The translations under genes and the position numbers were made by a program. This document shows, piece by piece, positions 34,416 to 46,476 of a stretch of 64,000 bases of DNA (positions are counted from its first letter, which is position 1; each line of letters opens with the position of its first letter). The notes beneath the pieces are model-generated. The model saw nothing but the letters and a program-made list of their open reading frames with translations. It did not search any database and was not told the origin of the DNA. Source of the stretch: Isoetes taiwanensis (taxonomy: Eukaryota; Streptophyta; Lycopodiopsida; Isoetales; Isoetaceae); the NCBI GenBank assembly GCA_021234155.1, contig JAJEKV010000001.1, forward strand, positions 27,733,768-27,797,767. The letters are read 5' to 3'.

Positions 34416-35423
34416 ATGGATAATGAGGTCGACATTGTGTATGCCACACAAGATTGTTCACAGTCCTCTTTTCCACCTGCAATTCCAAATGGAACTGCTC
34501 ATACCCATCCACAAAAGCTTAGTTGCAGGAGAACTCAGCTACCTAAACCTTCACAAGGCATTCATATGCCTCAAAATCCTCCTTTCCTTCCATATCTTTC
34601 GTCTCATGGCCCAATGTTTGTTCCTCTTGTCCATGGCCATAACACATTTCAACCAAATTCCATGGACCAAAATCAAATGTCCACATATCAGCCCAATGCT
34701 ATGAACTACAGCCAAGATCCTCAGCTGAATTTAAGCCAAAATGCCCATCCACCTATTGTCATGAACCAAAGCAATAATGTCCTTGACTCCAAAGTCAAAG
34801 TGAAGTCCGTAAAGAGGCAACGGAGTGAAGCGAAGAACAACAGGAATACCTTGAAGAAATGCAAGGGAGAAAAGGAAGATGGAAGTGTCAAATACGCACG
34901 CTGGGAAGATAAGTGGTGTGTTTCTTTGATTCATGTTCGTGGCGAAATGCAGGATGAATTCTCAAAGCCACCGAAACAAGGCATCAATTTATGGAATACA
35001 GTCTTGACAAAATTAGTGGGACTGTGTCCAGACTTTGACAAGGATGCAGAATCATGTAGGAAGAAGTGGAATGCCTTACACAAGGAATACATGGCTATCA
35101 AGGCCCATAATAACATTTCTGGAAATGAGCGAGCAGAGGAGAGCCAATGGTATTCATTGATTGATGATTATATGGGTCATCGTGCGAATGTAACAAAGGC
35201 TGTTCATGGGGGAGCGATCTCTTCCAATTGCGATGAAGATGTGAAGGAGGAAAAGCCATCCGTCTCCAAGAAGAATGCAAGAGACAAGAAGTCTCCCTTG
35301 CTGGAGGAAATGAAAGAAGGCCGAGAAAAACTTCTGGAGAAGATGTCACAGTGGGAAGAGCGCCGTTTGGAGATACTGTCAGATCTGCGTACATCCTTCG
35401 CAGAACTAGTGAAGAAGTTTTAG
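34416..35423 (+). CDS. Harbinger Myb/trihelix-like DNA-binding protein
   Basis: An intact 335-residue ORF inside the 33722-37165 element. Residues 1-120 are low complexity, rich in Pro, Asn, His and Gln. Basic clusters at about 128-152 (KVKSVKRQRSEAK, KKCKGEK) look like nuclear localisation signals. Residues 158-255 form a Myb/SANT-trihelix domain with the spaced tryptophans and the pattern ARWEDKWCVSLI, INLWNTVLTKLVGLCPDF, SCRKKWNALHKEY and SQWYSLIDDYM. The C-terminus (about 280-335) is Lys/Glu-rich and probably a coiled coil. In PIF/Harbinger elements such a protein binds the subterminal repeats and brings the nuclease to the DNA and into the nucleus. It starts 694 bases from the left end and reads toward the nuclease remnant. 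Conservation of this frame while the nuclease decayed is notable. Confidence 0.8.
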   Translation: MDNEVDIVYATQDCSQSSFPPAIPNGTAHTHPQKLSCRRTQLPKPSQGIHMPQNPPFLPYLSSHGPMFVPLVHGHNTFQPNSMDQNQMSTYQPNAMNYSQDPQLNLSQNAHPPIVMNQSNNVLDSKVKVKSVKRQRSEAKNNRNTLKKCKGEKEDGSVKYARWEDKWCVSLIHVRGEMQDEFSKPPKQGINLWNTVLTKLVGLCPDFDKDAESCRKKWNALHKEYMAIKAHNNISGNERAEESQWYSLIDDYMGHRANVTKAVHGGAISSNCDEDVKEEKPSVSKKNARDKKSPLLEEMKEGREKLLEKMSQWEERRLEILSDLRTSFAELVKKF

Positions 35424-35747
35424 AACTATTATTGTATTTGTTAAATTTCTGCAAATCATCTATTATTCCGATTGTAACAGTCCATGCTTATTACTTTAAC
35501 GTTTAATCTGTCATTCCTTTTCTCCTCTTGCAATGTTGTACAATGCTCTAATTTGTAAGAAGGACACCTAAGATAATTGGAAGCTAAGATGGGTTGTTTT
35601 ATGCCCATAAATGGTCATGGGCGTATTACATAATGTTAGTTCATTGGACGATGCATACACCTCTGCAAGCAGGCTATCAAAACAAGTTCACCATCATTGT
35701 GAAGTATTTGTACATATGGATTTAAATATGAACCAACTTACAAATGA

Positions 35748-36344
35748 GTGTTTACATCTCAAGTTGGATCTGCAGGAGCTGCAGCTACTGCATTAGGTTG
35801 CAGGCTTTCAAAAATAGCCCGGGCAGCAGCAGCACTGCCACATGGCCTGAGCTTTTTGCTGAAACGCAATGACATGAAATTAGACCACGTGCCAGAGGTT
35901 GTCTCCACATGTCTTGTCCTACATAACCTATGCATTAGACATGGAGATGAATTTGATAATTCATGGCCAGATGAAGCAAAGGTAGAGCTTGAGAGAGCCA
36001 TTGAATCAGAAAGACAGACAAAAGTATATGAGACACATGTAAAACGTATGAACATTCCAGAAACTGAAATTGCAGAGGCAGCTTCATATTGCATTCATCG
36101 AATTGATGGTGTTCATCTAAATCCAATGCAAGCTTTGGCAAGGGCACTTGAAGATGACCCGGATGCAATAGACTGTTTGAGGGCATCAGCTCCAAGAACT
36201 CAAGCAGCCATATCAGCTTCAAACTCTGCTCGAAGAAATGCTTTAGCCAAGGCATTATATAAGAAGAGGACGATGGAAATGGTACGAGAACAATTTGGTC
36301 AGAAAGAACTGGATGAAGATCAAGATGAAGCTGAAAGTGAATGA
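35748..36344 (+). pseudogene. C-terminal remnant of a HARBI1-like DDE transposase
   Basis: Open for 198 codons. From about residue 57, LLKRNDMKLDHVPEVVSTC, then LVLHNLCIRHGDEFDN, is the end of the DDE_4/HARBI1 nuclease family (…R…LLKR…vp.vv.aC..LHN.c…). The remaining tail to DEDQDEAESE is acidic and helical. The catalytic Asp-Asp-Glu core and the N-terminal HTH should occupy roughly 250 residues upstream, but only about 320 bases separate this from the Myb-like ORF and they are not transposase. The first 30-odd residues here (AAATALGCRLSKIARAAAAL) do not match the family. The nuclease gene is therefore deleted and the element cannot excise itself. A fused host function for the remnant is possible but unsupported. 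Confidence 0.75.
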
Positions 36345-37169
36345 AGTTTGAATTTAAGGTAGATGAGTCTATGTTAAAAATTTTCTAGTTTGTCTGCAAA
36401 TATATCTTTTGGGGTGGTCAAGGAGATCACATCTTTTGGGGTGGTCAAGGAGATCACGATACAAGTTGTTCTTTGTTCATGTCATAGTTGAAAGACCTGA
36501 CGGACAAAGCCTTAGGACGTGAACAGACATACACTTCTGTATGCGTGGTCCTAAGGTTGCATCATTATGCTGTCATGTTTGAACTCTTGGACACAAACAA
36601 AGTAGACACCAATGCAAACTTCACAATAAGCATGTTTTTTGAAAAAAAAAACAAGCGCATAAACTGACCTTAATTGCCATGCGATCACTAATGTCAAGCA
36701 CACTTGCTGCTAAACATCTTAGCATGTGATACTTTGGCAAGCTAACAATCTTCACTAATTCTCGTCCACTCAAGTGTGAGCCAGATGCTAGTGGTAACGG
36801 CTTATCTGAAATTGAGCAGACATGTTGAAGGTCTATCCATGAGTATTTCCTGGTATGGGAAAAAAACCACAGTATAGGTCTTCTTGCTTTACGTGGGCAG
36901 GCTTCTTGCTGTTGCACTTGGTTTTCGATCTGATGAGTGGTTTTCGAAGTTTACCAATTCGTTGTTGCACTTGGGTTTCGATCTGATGAGTGGTTTTCGA
37001 AGTTTACCAATTCGTTGAGTGGTTTTCGAAGTTTTATTTGAATTCGAATTCACAAAAGCTACCTAATTACCACGTAATGGAATCATGTATTGGAAGTTAT
37101 TTTTTGTCCATCTGGAAATTTTAGCCACGTAGGAAACTTCCACTGCCGATAGTGGAATCTCGCCCTTAT

Positions 37170-38480
37170 TTCTCACTTCGTCTAAGTCACAAAACAACAG
37201 TCGTTCTCTCTAACGTTCTTAATCGACATGCTCTTAACAAACTGAGCAAAATCATCTACATGTTTATGCGTAGTCGTTTCTACCTATTTATGCCGGTGTC
37301 TTGGGAAAGCGACACCAACATCCACTCGAGCGGTCTCCTATGGATCTGTTCCAATCTCTCCAATTAGAACTATGCTCGTCCTCGAGCAAAACCATCTAGA
37401 CGTGTATAAGTAGTCGTTTCTATCTATTTATGCCAATGTCTTGGGATAGTCGCTTCTACCTATTTATGTTGGTGTCTTGGGAACACGACACCAAGATCCA
37501 CTCGAGCAGTCTCTCATGGGTCCGTTACAATCTCTCCCACTAGAACTATGCTTGTGCTCGAGCATGATGGTTCCACTGCGGACACAACAACACCGTACGT
37601 CCCCTCCACGGCGAAACCAATTGGGCAAAACTATCTAAATATTACAAGTAGTTGGTTTCACCTATTTATGCCGGTGTCTTCGGAACGCGTCACCAAGATC
37701 CACTTGAGCGGTCTCCCGTGGGTCCGTTACAATCTCTCCGACTAGAACTATGCTCAGCATCATGCTTAGACTGCAGACACAACCACACTATACTTCCCCT
37801 ATAGTAGTTGCTTTCACCTATTTATGACGGTGTCTTGGGAACACGACACCAAGGTCCACTCGAGCGGTCTCCCACTACTGACACAGCCACACCGTACTTC
37901 CCCTCCACGGTGGAACCAACTGGGCAAAACTATCTAAACGTTTACGAGTAGTCGCTTTCACCAACGGCACCAAGATCCAGTACTCAAGCGGTCTCCCATG
38001 GGTCCGTTACAATCTCTCCCACTAGAACTATGCTCGTCCTCGAGCATCATGCTTCCACTGAGGACACAAGCACGCCGTACTTCCCCTTCGAGTAGTCGCT
38101 TTCACCTATTTATGCTGGTGTCTTGGGAACACGACACCAAGATCCACTCGAGCGGTCTCCCACTGGTCCGTTACAATCTCTCCCATTAGAACTATGCTCG
38201 TCCTCGAGCATCATGCTTCCAATGTGGACACAATCACACCGTACTTCCTCTTCACAGTGAAATTACATGTCATATGACATCCCAATCATACATGACCCCA
38301 TGGAGACTCCAATTCAAGCCCTGCTCTAATTAACGTTCCTAACCGAAATACCATTTAACCAACTGGGAAAAACCATCTAGACGTTTATGACTAGTTGTTT
38401 CTATCTATTTATGCCAGTGTCTTGGGAACGCGACACCAAGATCCACTCGAATGATCTCCCATGGGTTCGTTACATTCCCA
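37170..38480. repeat. Degenerate tandem repeat block, about six units of roughly 200 bases
   Basis: Phrases such as TATTTATGCCGGTGTCTTGG, GACACCAAGATCCACTCGAG, GGTCCGTTACAATCTCTCCC, TAGAACTATGCTCGTCCTCG and CGTACTTCCCCTCCACGG recur in the same order with insertions and deletions. Each unit contains a short hairpin GGTGTC…GACACC. The composition resembles long terminal repeat debris, but no retrotransposon coding sequence is next to it. The block starts directly after the Harbinger element. Confidence 0.75.
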
Positions 38481-38557
38481 TCGATCTCCTAATTTTTTGA
38501 CCTCAAAACCTTAAGAAAACAAATTGCATCACTACAAGAGAAAACCATTAACGCAAA

Positions 38558-39105
38558 GACATGTGTTGATAGATAACCAAGTATCAGCAGAATATCCTAT
38601 TTCACCAATAATAATAGATCAAAAAAACTGAACTTACCACATTACATTCCAGTTTCATATGAGATATTATTGTAAGGACAGAATATAGAAGTTTCCATAA
38701 ATGAACTTTCAAACCTTGAAGTCAAATGAACTTGTAACAAAAATAGACAAGGTTTTTTTATGTCACCAAAGCAATGATAATATTTTGTGAGCAAATAAAT
38801 TGCTTGAACACCGACTCCAAAGCATCATATGGAGGGATAAGTTCGTTTACCTGCAATGAAACCAAGAGAACAGTTAGCCTAATGAGTAAAAGCTCAAGTC
38901 ACAAGAGGTAAGCAATGAACCTATCCGGCTTAGCGCCCTTTACCATTAACCAAAATGGCCATTAAAATTAATATGCTAGAGAAATGAAATAGTCTTATAG
39001 CCCCTTACTATTATAAAGAGAGCACCAGTCTAAAAATAAGTCAACGAAAACCAAGCATACGCTGTTCATCAAAGATCACATCAAGCATGATTATCATAGG
39101 GTAAG
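38558..39105. repeat. Dispersed direct repeat, copy 1
   Basis: Begins CATGTGTTGATAGATAACC. Nearly identical to parts of 39108-40155 and 42553-44005. On the minus strand each copy contains a CATTGCAG site followed by an open stretch reading VNELIPPYDALESVFKQFIC, so it may be a multiplied exon region of an unidentified gene. Confidence 0.8.
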
Positions 39106-39107
39106 GA

Positions 39108-40155
39108 CATAAAACTACAGTGTCCTATTATTGTATAATATCGAGTTCTTCACATCATGTGTTGATAGATAACTAAGTATCCGCAGAATATCCTATTTCA
39201 CCAATAATAATAGATCAAAAAAACTGAACTTAGCACATTACATTCCAGTTTCATATGAGATATTATTGTAAGGACAGAATATAGAAGTTTCCATAAATGA
39301 ACTTTCAAACCTCGAAGTCAAATGAACTTGTAACAAAAATAGACAAGGTTTTTGGATGTCACCAAAGCAATGATAATATTTTGTGAGCAAATAAATTGCT
39401 TGAACACCGACTCCAAAGCATCACATGGAGGGATAAGTTCGTTTACCTGCAGTGAAACCAATAGACAGTTAGCCTAATGGGTAAAAGCTCAAGTCACAAC
39501 AGGTAAGCAATGAACCTATCCGGCTTAACGCCCTTTACCATTAACCAAAATGGCCGTTAAAATTAATATGCTAGAGAAATGAAATAGTCTTATCGCCCTT
39601 CACTATTGCAAAAAAAGCACCAGTCTAAAAATAAGTCAAGGAAAACCAAAAGCATACACTGTTCATCAAATATCACATCAAGCATGATCATAGGGCTAAG
39701 GGAAAATAAGCCACAAGCTATAACGGTACAAAAATAAGGTGGCAGCGAGCAAGAAGTAAGCCCATGGAGAACTCACGAGTTAAATGAAGAAGCTAGGAAC
39801 CACGTAAATGCGAAGTCAAATATCATGGCAACAACATGTAAATTAGAATCAACGTGTGGCAGTGGCACAGTTCAGTAAGATCCGACTTAGTAGGACATAA
39901 AGGCAGAATAGCGACATGCAAGAATAGGATCAATATTACACATTCTAAATTTACGTGCAAGAATAGAATCAATATTACACATTCTAAATATATTTTTCTT
40001 TTCTAGAAAATATAGAGACGGATACTATGTTAAGTATGAGACTTTACAAGGAAAAATAACAAGATTACACAGATCAAAAACTCTACATGGGCAAGAAAAA
40101 TACCACTTAGATCTACCGAGACAGATGTAAGAAAAGAAGGGGAGAAAGCAAATAA
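39108..40155. repeat. Dispersed direct repeat, copy 2
   Basis: The longest uninterrupted copy, directly behind copy 1. It includes a small internal duplication of CAAGAATAG(A/G)ATCAATATT near 39920-39985. It serves as the empty-site reference for the insertion in copy 3. Confidence 0.8.
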
Positions 40156-42552
40156 ATTAGTGGAGAGTGTTATTGAGTCAAAAAAGAGTGCAACATGTAT
40201 ATCATACATCTCTTAAGACCAGCATCCTGCAAAACTGGTTCACATAAGTAATCCAAAGCAAAAGAAGAAATACGGGCTTTTGGGGGTACAAAACTTGATA
40301 ATATCTGAAAGATGATCATATCTAAAGAGTTCGATAAAGGAAATACCACGGGAAATGAAGAAGTCCATTAGATTTGGAATAACTAGCCTGAAATTATGAG
40401 AGAAATAAAATTAAACAAGACAAGAACCTGGTATATCAAGATGCCATCTACTTGGTCGATTTTAGTTAATGTGGCTGATGTTGATTTGGCAGAGAAACTG
40501 GCTCCTTCAAGATCAAAGAGCTTTTTGTCGTGCAGATAGTTTGGCAAGTTTATGGCAATCATACAGATCCATTCTCTTCTCTGTCTTTTTCTTTTCTTCC
40601 TCCGTCTTAATCCAACATGGCTATATTAAGACTGGCTTTTCTTCTTCCCATAAATGGGAAGAATAGAGCAAGCTATCAACAAGAACTATTCTATCTGCTA
40701 CAAAAGCGAAATAGCAAAGAGGCAATTTTTTCCAATCCGGAATTGTGATGAAAATCAGTATCCTTCTGTAAAAACAGGCCGAATTGATGCCAGAAAGAGG
40801 AAATCTGTTAGGGCAAGATGGCACTCATCGCTCTTCATGGTCGGAATGGCTTTTGTGAAGATCTAACCCTAAAATACATGGTCGATGGGCACAAAAAATG
40901 CTGGAAATTTTTTAAACTTGAAAATAAAGTCCTCAAAATGTTTTAGATGTTAAGGTATGGTCAAACAAGGGGTCGACTACTTGTTAGATTGAAATGAGGT
41001 TTTAACCAATCTAAGCAACGAGTTAAAAAAACAAACCGTTACTTAGTTCTTAGTTTATGCCCAAGGATATGGTGAGAGCTTAACCTTTAGCGAGTCATAA
41101 TTTAAAGGAAGGGAAAACACTTCCATGAGTCAACAACATTTTTTAGAATTGAGAATGGAATGGATTATAGAAGTTCATAAACTCTGTATGATTAAGATCT
41201 CTAATAGAAGTGAAGCAAGTGAATGGGTCATTCGACTAGAGAAAGAAAATTCAACAAAAAAGGGGGCGTATGGTTAATTTGGAAATTTCAAGAGGAAAAG
41301 TTGAAACAAAGAAAAATATTAGAAATTTAATCCAGAAGCCAATCAGCTTCTAGAAAGGTAAAATAGAAACATTAGGCCTCATATGCATAACATTATTAAA
41401 AAAGCCTTCCACCTTCCGCAGTTCAGGGGGCGCCCATAAATGTGTCTATCAAAGACATGAAATATTATTACAACAGGGAGAGTAGAGCCCTATTGTAGCG
41501 CAGGGGCCCTACCCATCCCGTATGTATCTGCTCATTACACAAAGAAGAAATTTACAGTTTAAACTTGAGAAGAAACTTACAGTTTAAATTTGAAAGATCT
41601 GGATAAGTCTTCAATATCGTATGGTAAGCTAGGGAAATTGTTGTTCTTCATTCAATGAAGAACAATTCTAATAACATCTTTTCAGTTCCAGATTCGAATG
41701 CTCATATATATAAGGAAAGACCTGAGATCCTGATGATGTCTATTTTGAGAAATGCAAGGTATAATAGTGTAAAAGTTTTTCTTAAGACATACAACCAGCC
41801 ATGGAAAAAACTCTTTCCATAAAAACCCACGGCTAGTGAAACGTTAACATTTTCAGTTCAATACATATACAATCTCATCTATGCAACTAGAACCTTCATA
41901 TTCAGCTTGATATGTGATATAGATACATTCTAAATTTGTCAATCCAATTCATAAACAGCTCACCTCATTTTTTATGTAGGCTATTAGACCGTGTACAATA
42001 GTCGTAGAACTCAAGACTTTTGCATCCTTTGTAGTATACAATCACCTTCTTGATCCAGTAACTGTTGATGCAGGCAATCAATGTTTGGATAGCAAAATGC
42101 ATGCTTGAAATCCTACACTTGTCATATTTGAAAGCCATCGGCTCTTTAATCCAAATTGAATTGATGTCATCATCTTCTTTACGAGTCATGTGTTTTGAAT
42201 TCTGCAAAGATCGAGTCCAAGCATTTAGAAGACACCCTTTCCCAAACCAAGGTCTTGGGTCAAACCCAAAAACTAAGGTAACATTAAAAAATCCCAAAGT
42301 CTATTTTTTCAAACAAACCTAAGCCTTATAGACCAGATTTCTGGAACTAAAAGACTTTATGATTGCAGTCTTAGAATAGACCAGGTGCAAGTCTAGACTA
42401 AGCCTTGATTTGAGATATTTTAAATTTAAAGGTATAAAATAATTAAGACAAAGCATAAGGGAATTTTATTTTACTTACCCAAGAATCAAAATTGTGTCAA
42501 TCCTAAAATGGACATGTTAAAAAATGCAGAAATGACAAGATAGTACATGAGG
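40156..42552. other. Intergenic; no gene recognised
   Basis: AT-rich. On the minus strand near 40866 a TTAGGGTTAG leader-like sequence precedes a short reading frame of 28 codons that does not resemble a known protein. Overlapping open frames at 41965-42322 have no known motif. Confidence 0.35.
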
Positions 42553-44005
42553 ACAGAAAACTACAACGCCCTATTATTGTATAATATCGAGTTCTTCACA
42601 TCATGTGTTGATAGATAACCAAGTATCAGTAGAATATCCTATTTCACCAATAATAATAGATCAAAAAAACTGAACTTAGCACATTACATTCCAGTTTCAT
42701 ATGAGATATTATTGTAAGGACAGAATATAGAAGTTTCCATAAATGAACTTTCAAACCTTGAAGTCAAATGAACTTGTAACAGAAATAGACAAGGTTTTTG
42801 GATGTCACCAAAGCAATGATAATATATTGTGAGCAAATAAATTGCTTGAACACCGACTCCAAAGCATCATATGGAGGGATAAGTTCGTTTACCTGCAATG
42901 AAACCAAGAGAACAGTTAGCCTAATGAGTAAAAGCTCAAGTCACAACAGATAAGCAATGAACCTATCTGGCTTAACGCCCTTTACCATTAACCAAAATGG
43001 CCGTTAAAATTAATATGCTAGAGAAATGAAATAGTCTTATCGCCCTTTACTATTATAAAGAGAGCACCAGTCTAAAAATAAGTCAACGAAAACCAAGCAT
43101 ACACTGTTCATCAAAGATCACATCAAGCATGATTATCATAGGGTAAGGGAAAATAAGCCACAGTCGAAATTTACAGCAAAATAAGCTATAATGGTACAAA
43201 AATAAGGTGGCAGCGAGCAAGAAGTAAGCCCGTGGAGAACTCTAACGAGTTAAATGAAGAAGCTAGGAACCACGTAAATGCGAAGTTAAATATCAATGGC
43301 AACAACATGTAAATTAGAATCAACATGTGGCGGTGGCACAATTCAGTAAGATCCGACCTAGTAGGACATAAAGGCAGAATGGCGACATGCAAGAATAGAA
43401 TCAATATTACAAGTCAGCAAGTGCTTCTGGCTGTCTATCCGGATACTTGGAATAAGTTGCGGAGCCAAGCATTTCATTTAGCATCAGGATGGTTGTTATG
43501 GTCCATCTGGAAGCGCAGAAGACTGTCTATCTTTCAGGGTTTGGATATTCCTCCTGCAGTTGTCCTCCAAGACGCACAAGCTAGAATTGTTAAGGCTTAC
43601 CATTGCTCGTCGCTTGCTCCTGCCAAGCGACAGCTGATATTTGAGTCCTATTTGAGTGTGTTGTCTTATGCATAGGCTGGTGGTTCTACTCAGTGGATCA
43701 TGATTATCCTCTGAGACTTTATTCCCGCCTCTGCATTTGTATTTTGCTTTTTGGCTTGGAGTTTCAATAAAGTTTGTCGTCCTTCAAAAAAAAAAAAAAA
43801 AAAAAAAAAAGAATCAATATTACACATTCTAAATATATTTTTCTTTTCTAGAAAATATAGAGACGGATACTAAGGGGTAGTAGCTGCTAAGTATGAGACT
43901 TTACAAGGAAAAATAACAAGACTACACAGATCAAAAACTCTACATGGGCAAGCAAAATACCACTTAGATCTACCGAGACAGATGTAAGAAAAGAAGGGGA
44001 GAGAG
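42553..44005. repeat. Dispersed direct repeat, copy 3, interrupted by a LINE insertion
   Basis: Matches copy 2 on both sides of a 399-base insertion at 43412-43810. The right part (43811-44005) aligns with 39965-40150. Confidence 0.8.
43412..43810 (+). mobile_element. 5'-truncated L1-type LINE insertion with poly(A) and target duplication
   Basis: Flanked by AGAATCAATATTACA at 43397-43411 and GAATCAATATTACA at 43811-43824; copy 2 of the host repeat shows the uninterrupted site. The insert encodes WLLWSIWKRRRLSIFQGL and VLQDAQARIVKAYH, the C-terminal region after reverse transcriptase in plant L1 elements. It ends with AATAAAGTTTGTCGTCC and a poly(A) run at 43786-43810. A true poly(A) tail separates it from the families ending in microsatellites. 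Confidence 0.85.
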
Positions 44006-46476
44006 CAAAAGATCTATCAGTTTACATTAAGCTCAAAAGACGTGCAATAGAGAATATAGCTCAACAATATATTTAATAGCAAGTTGATATGCTCTTTAAG
44101 CAACATTGTATACTATCTGCAAAAGTTCCAATACCTCTATTTTGCATGATCTACAATGACAAATGGTCAAATGTTGATTAAACTATCTGCACATTCCAAT
44201 ACATCTAACTCGCACAATTTACAATAACAAATGGACAAATGTTGTTTTTTCTTCCAGAGATAAGAAGTGATCTTTTGAGTTAATCTTCAGCCATCACAGC
44301 CTTAGAAATTTGTTTCTTTGCATGGTATATCTAAAACAGATAGCTAACAAATGAAATACCATCTCAGAATTTGATGAAGGAAAATCTGTTAATTATAAAA
44401 TACACCATGAATGAATCATCGTGGACAATGCCTCTTAGGAGGCCCAAACAATCTACAGATGCAAAGAGCTTTTCACATCTCTAAAGCAGCAGCTCTGTAT
44501 AAGCCATTATGTCAGATGTATGAATCAGAAGGAGATCATTAGCTGAAACGAAGTCAGTTGGTTATGCAAAGCTAATTACTCGTGCACATAACTCTAGTGC
44601 AGATAGATCAAAGACATTAAGACAAGCCCTTGCAAATAACAAAAGCACCGTTTAAAAAACAAAACCTTCGCATATGAAGAAAATGACATTGTATCTGGAT
44701 CACAGGCAAGGTGATCTCAAGTCATTCTTCTTTGAAACATGTTCAACGTGGAATGCAGACAGACTTCTAAGTAGCTTCTTACAGTTCATTATCCTCAGCC
44801 TTGGCAAGAAAAAATCAAACAACATTTGTAACTCCTAGTATAACAATAAATAATTAGCAACTCTCAAGGCAGATAGTTGCTTGAGACTCTCGATATATTA
44901 TTGGAAATATACGGGGTGTCATCCAAAAGTGCGGAGGTGTTTTATAATCTCAGAGCAATATTTTTTTTGCAGCTTCAACAACACTCAAAATCATGGCAAC
45001 TTCTCAAGTGCAATGATGAGTGCATGGACATCATCACATCCAGGTTAGAGTTATGGATATTTTATGTGGATAGTTGGCACCTCTTCTTGAGCTTGGAAAT
45101 AAGTACAATATTAGATCAAAAGCTTAAGCGTCTACACATCCTACTAAAATATGATCACTGCAAGTCTTTGTTGAGATGAAGGCACATCCAGTTGTTGCCA
45201 ATATCCATTTGAGATAATTGCTAGGCAAAACGAATGGGGAAAAAGAACAAATTACAATGGCTAAAACCATAAGTTGCTTCTAAGAGCCTCGGAAACAAGC
45301 ACGAAATAGGAGAGCACATACAAGATTGCAATAGACAACTAGACCCAAATTGTAGATACCAAAAGCTCACGTGCATGCTAGAGATAGCCCAATAAAGAGC
45401 AAACTCCATTCTAAAACCTTATACCTCAAGGAACACGAGCCCCATCCATACAGAAGCGAACAAGCCAAACTCATTGAAGCAGAGCCACTAATGCCACAGG
45501 CAACATAAATTGTGAATTTTTCGACATGATCCACATTCCCTCTCTGCACAATAAAGCTTATTATTCATTTCTTTAACTCCTCCACCAGCCCTTCTTAGAC
45601 CTATTAAACAACTTCTGTCAAATCCAGTTTGTAAGATGAGAATTGAATGCGTCTGCAACATGCAAGGTCAAAGAAGCTAATAAGCATGGTTTCCTACATT
45701 GGCTGCAAAGCTATATTTTGGATGTTGATAGATAGAAGAAGTGCAGGAGGGAGGAAAAACATGGTTTCAATGGCAGAAGGCCGATTTTTTATTTTCCATT
45801 TCATTCTGCAAGTGAATGAAGGCAAAATTTTCAAGGAATTTCTAATTTTCCTGACCGTTTGATTAAAAATTTAGTGATCCAAGGGTCATTTTGGCTGATG
45901 TGTCCTAGTCACGTGAACATGCTAGAATTCGAGCAATTCTCATGGGGGGTTTAGGCAAGCCTGCTAATGAATTTGGAAATTGGAAAAATTCGGTTTTCTA
46001 AAGTAGACGCCCAAAAATTTTCGATAACAACTTTGTATAAAGGTAAGTAAAGTCCAGCAAATTAAAGGATCCTGTAATAAAAATATATGACGACATTTTT
46101 GTGCTTGTTAAAGGAAAATTTTAAATTCGAGGCCTAGGCATATGCCGTTAGTGCGTTGAGCAAAGGGAAAATAAACATGTAGTTTTTCGCCTTAAACCCT
46201 TGTGCCCAATCCAAACACTGGACAGTTCTGAGGTGCATCGGGTAATCGGCGCTATGTATTTTACCGCCCTCGAAGTTTAGGGAATTGCTTATACTTACGG
46301 TGTCATTTCCAGCGAATCAGGTACCCCTTTTTTTATTCTCTTAGATATGGAAGAAAAATCATCGGTTTTATCCGTTCCTGTATATTTTCAAGATCTTATT
46401 GGGTTGTTTCAACATATTGTCAATTTTGCCTGTCGATAACTTTTCTTATTGTGCCTTAGATCAAACAGAGCCAAAG
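44006..46476. other. Intergenic and 5' region of the CAS/CSE1 gene
   Basis: No gene recognised at 44006-46100. A minus-strand exon-like stretch at about 45541-45423 (after TTGTGCAG, reading VEKFTIYVACGISGSASMS) could not be named. 46140-46470 is probably the promoter and leader of CAS/CSE1; TTATTGTGCCTTAG ending at 46460 looks like an intron acceptor in the leader, which would exclude the upstream ATG at 46399 from the mature reading frame. Confidence 0.4.

Larger units (their letters stand above)
33722..37165 (+). mobile_element. PIF/Harbinger element with Myb-like ORF and truncated transposase
   Basis: The left end GGGCGAGATTCCACTAT at 33722 matches the reverse complement of the right end at 37165 over 17 bases. 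After a 5-base offset both continue GTGGAAGTTTCC. TTA flanks both sides (33719-33721 and 37166-37168), the target duplication of PIF/Harbinger. The 3444-base interior encodes a Myb/trihelix-like protein and a C-terminal piece of the DDE nuclease, the two genes expected of this superfamily. Subterminal TTCCAC motifs recur near both ends (for example in ACTTCCACGG and GATTCCACAGG), possible binding sites for the element's own protein. A 29-base direct repeat (CTTTTGGGGTGGTCAAGGAG) lies at 36405-36465. Confidence 0.9.

Noticed and set aside
38800-38870. Possible V-ATPase subunit F exon (VNELIPPYDALESVFKQF)
   Set aside because: Only a loose resemblance to the FK(E/Q)F…IAIVLI region; key residues do not match, so no name was given.
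46399-46476. Upstream in-frame ATG that would add 26 residues to CAS/CSE1
   Set aside because: The added residues do not resemble the family N-terminus, a TGCCTTAG acceptor-like site lies between the two ATGs, and the ATG at 46477 aligns with the family start.
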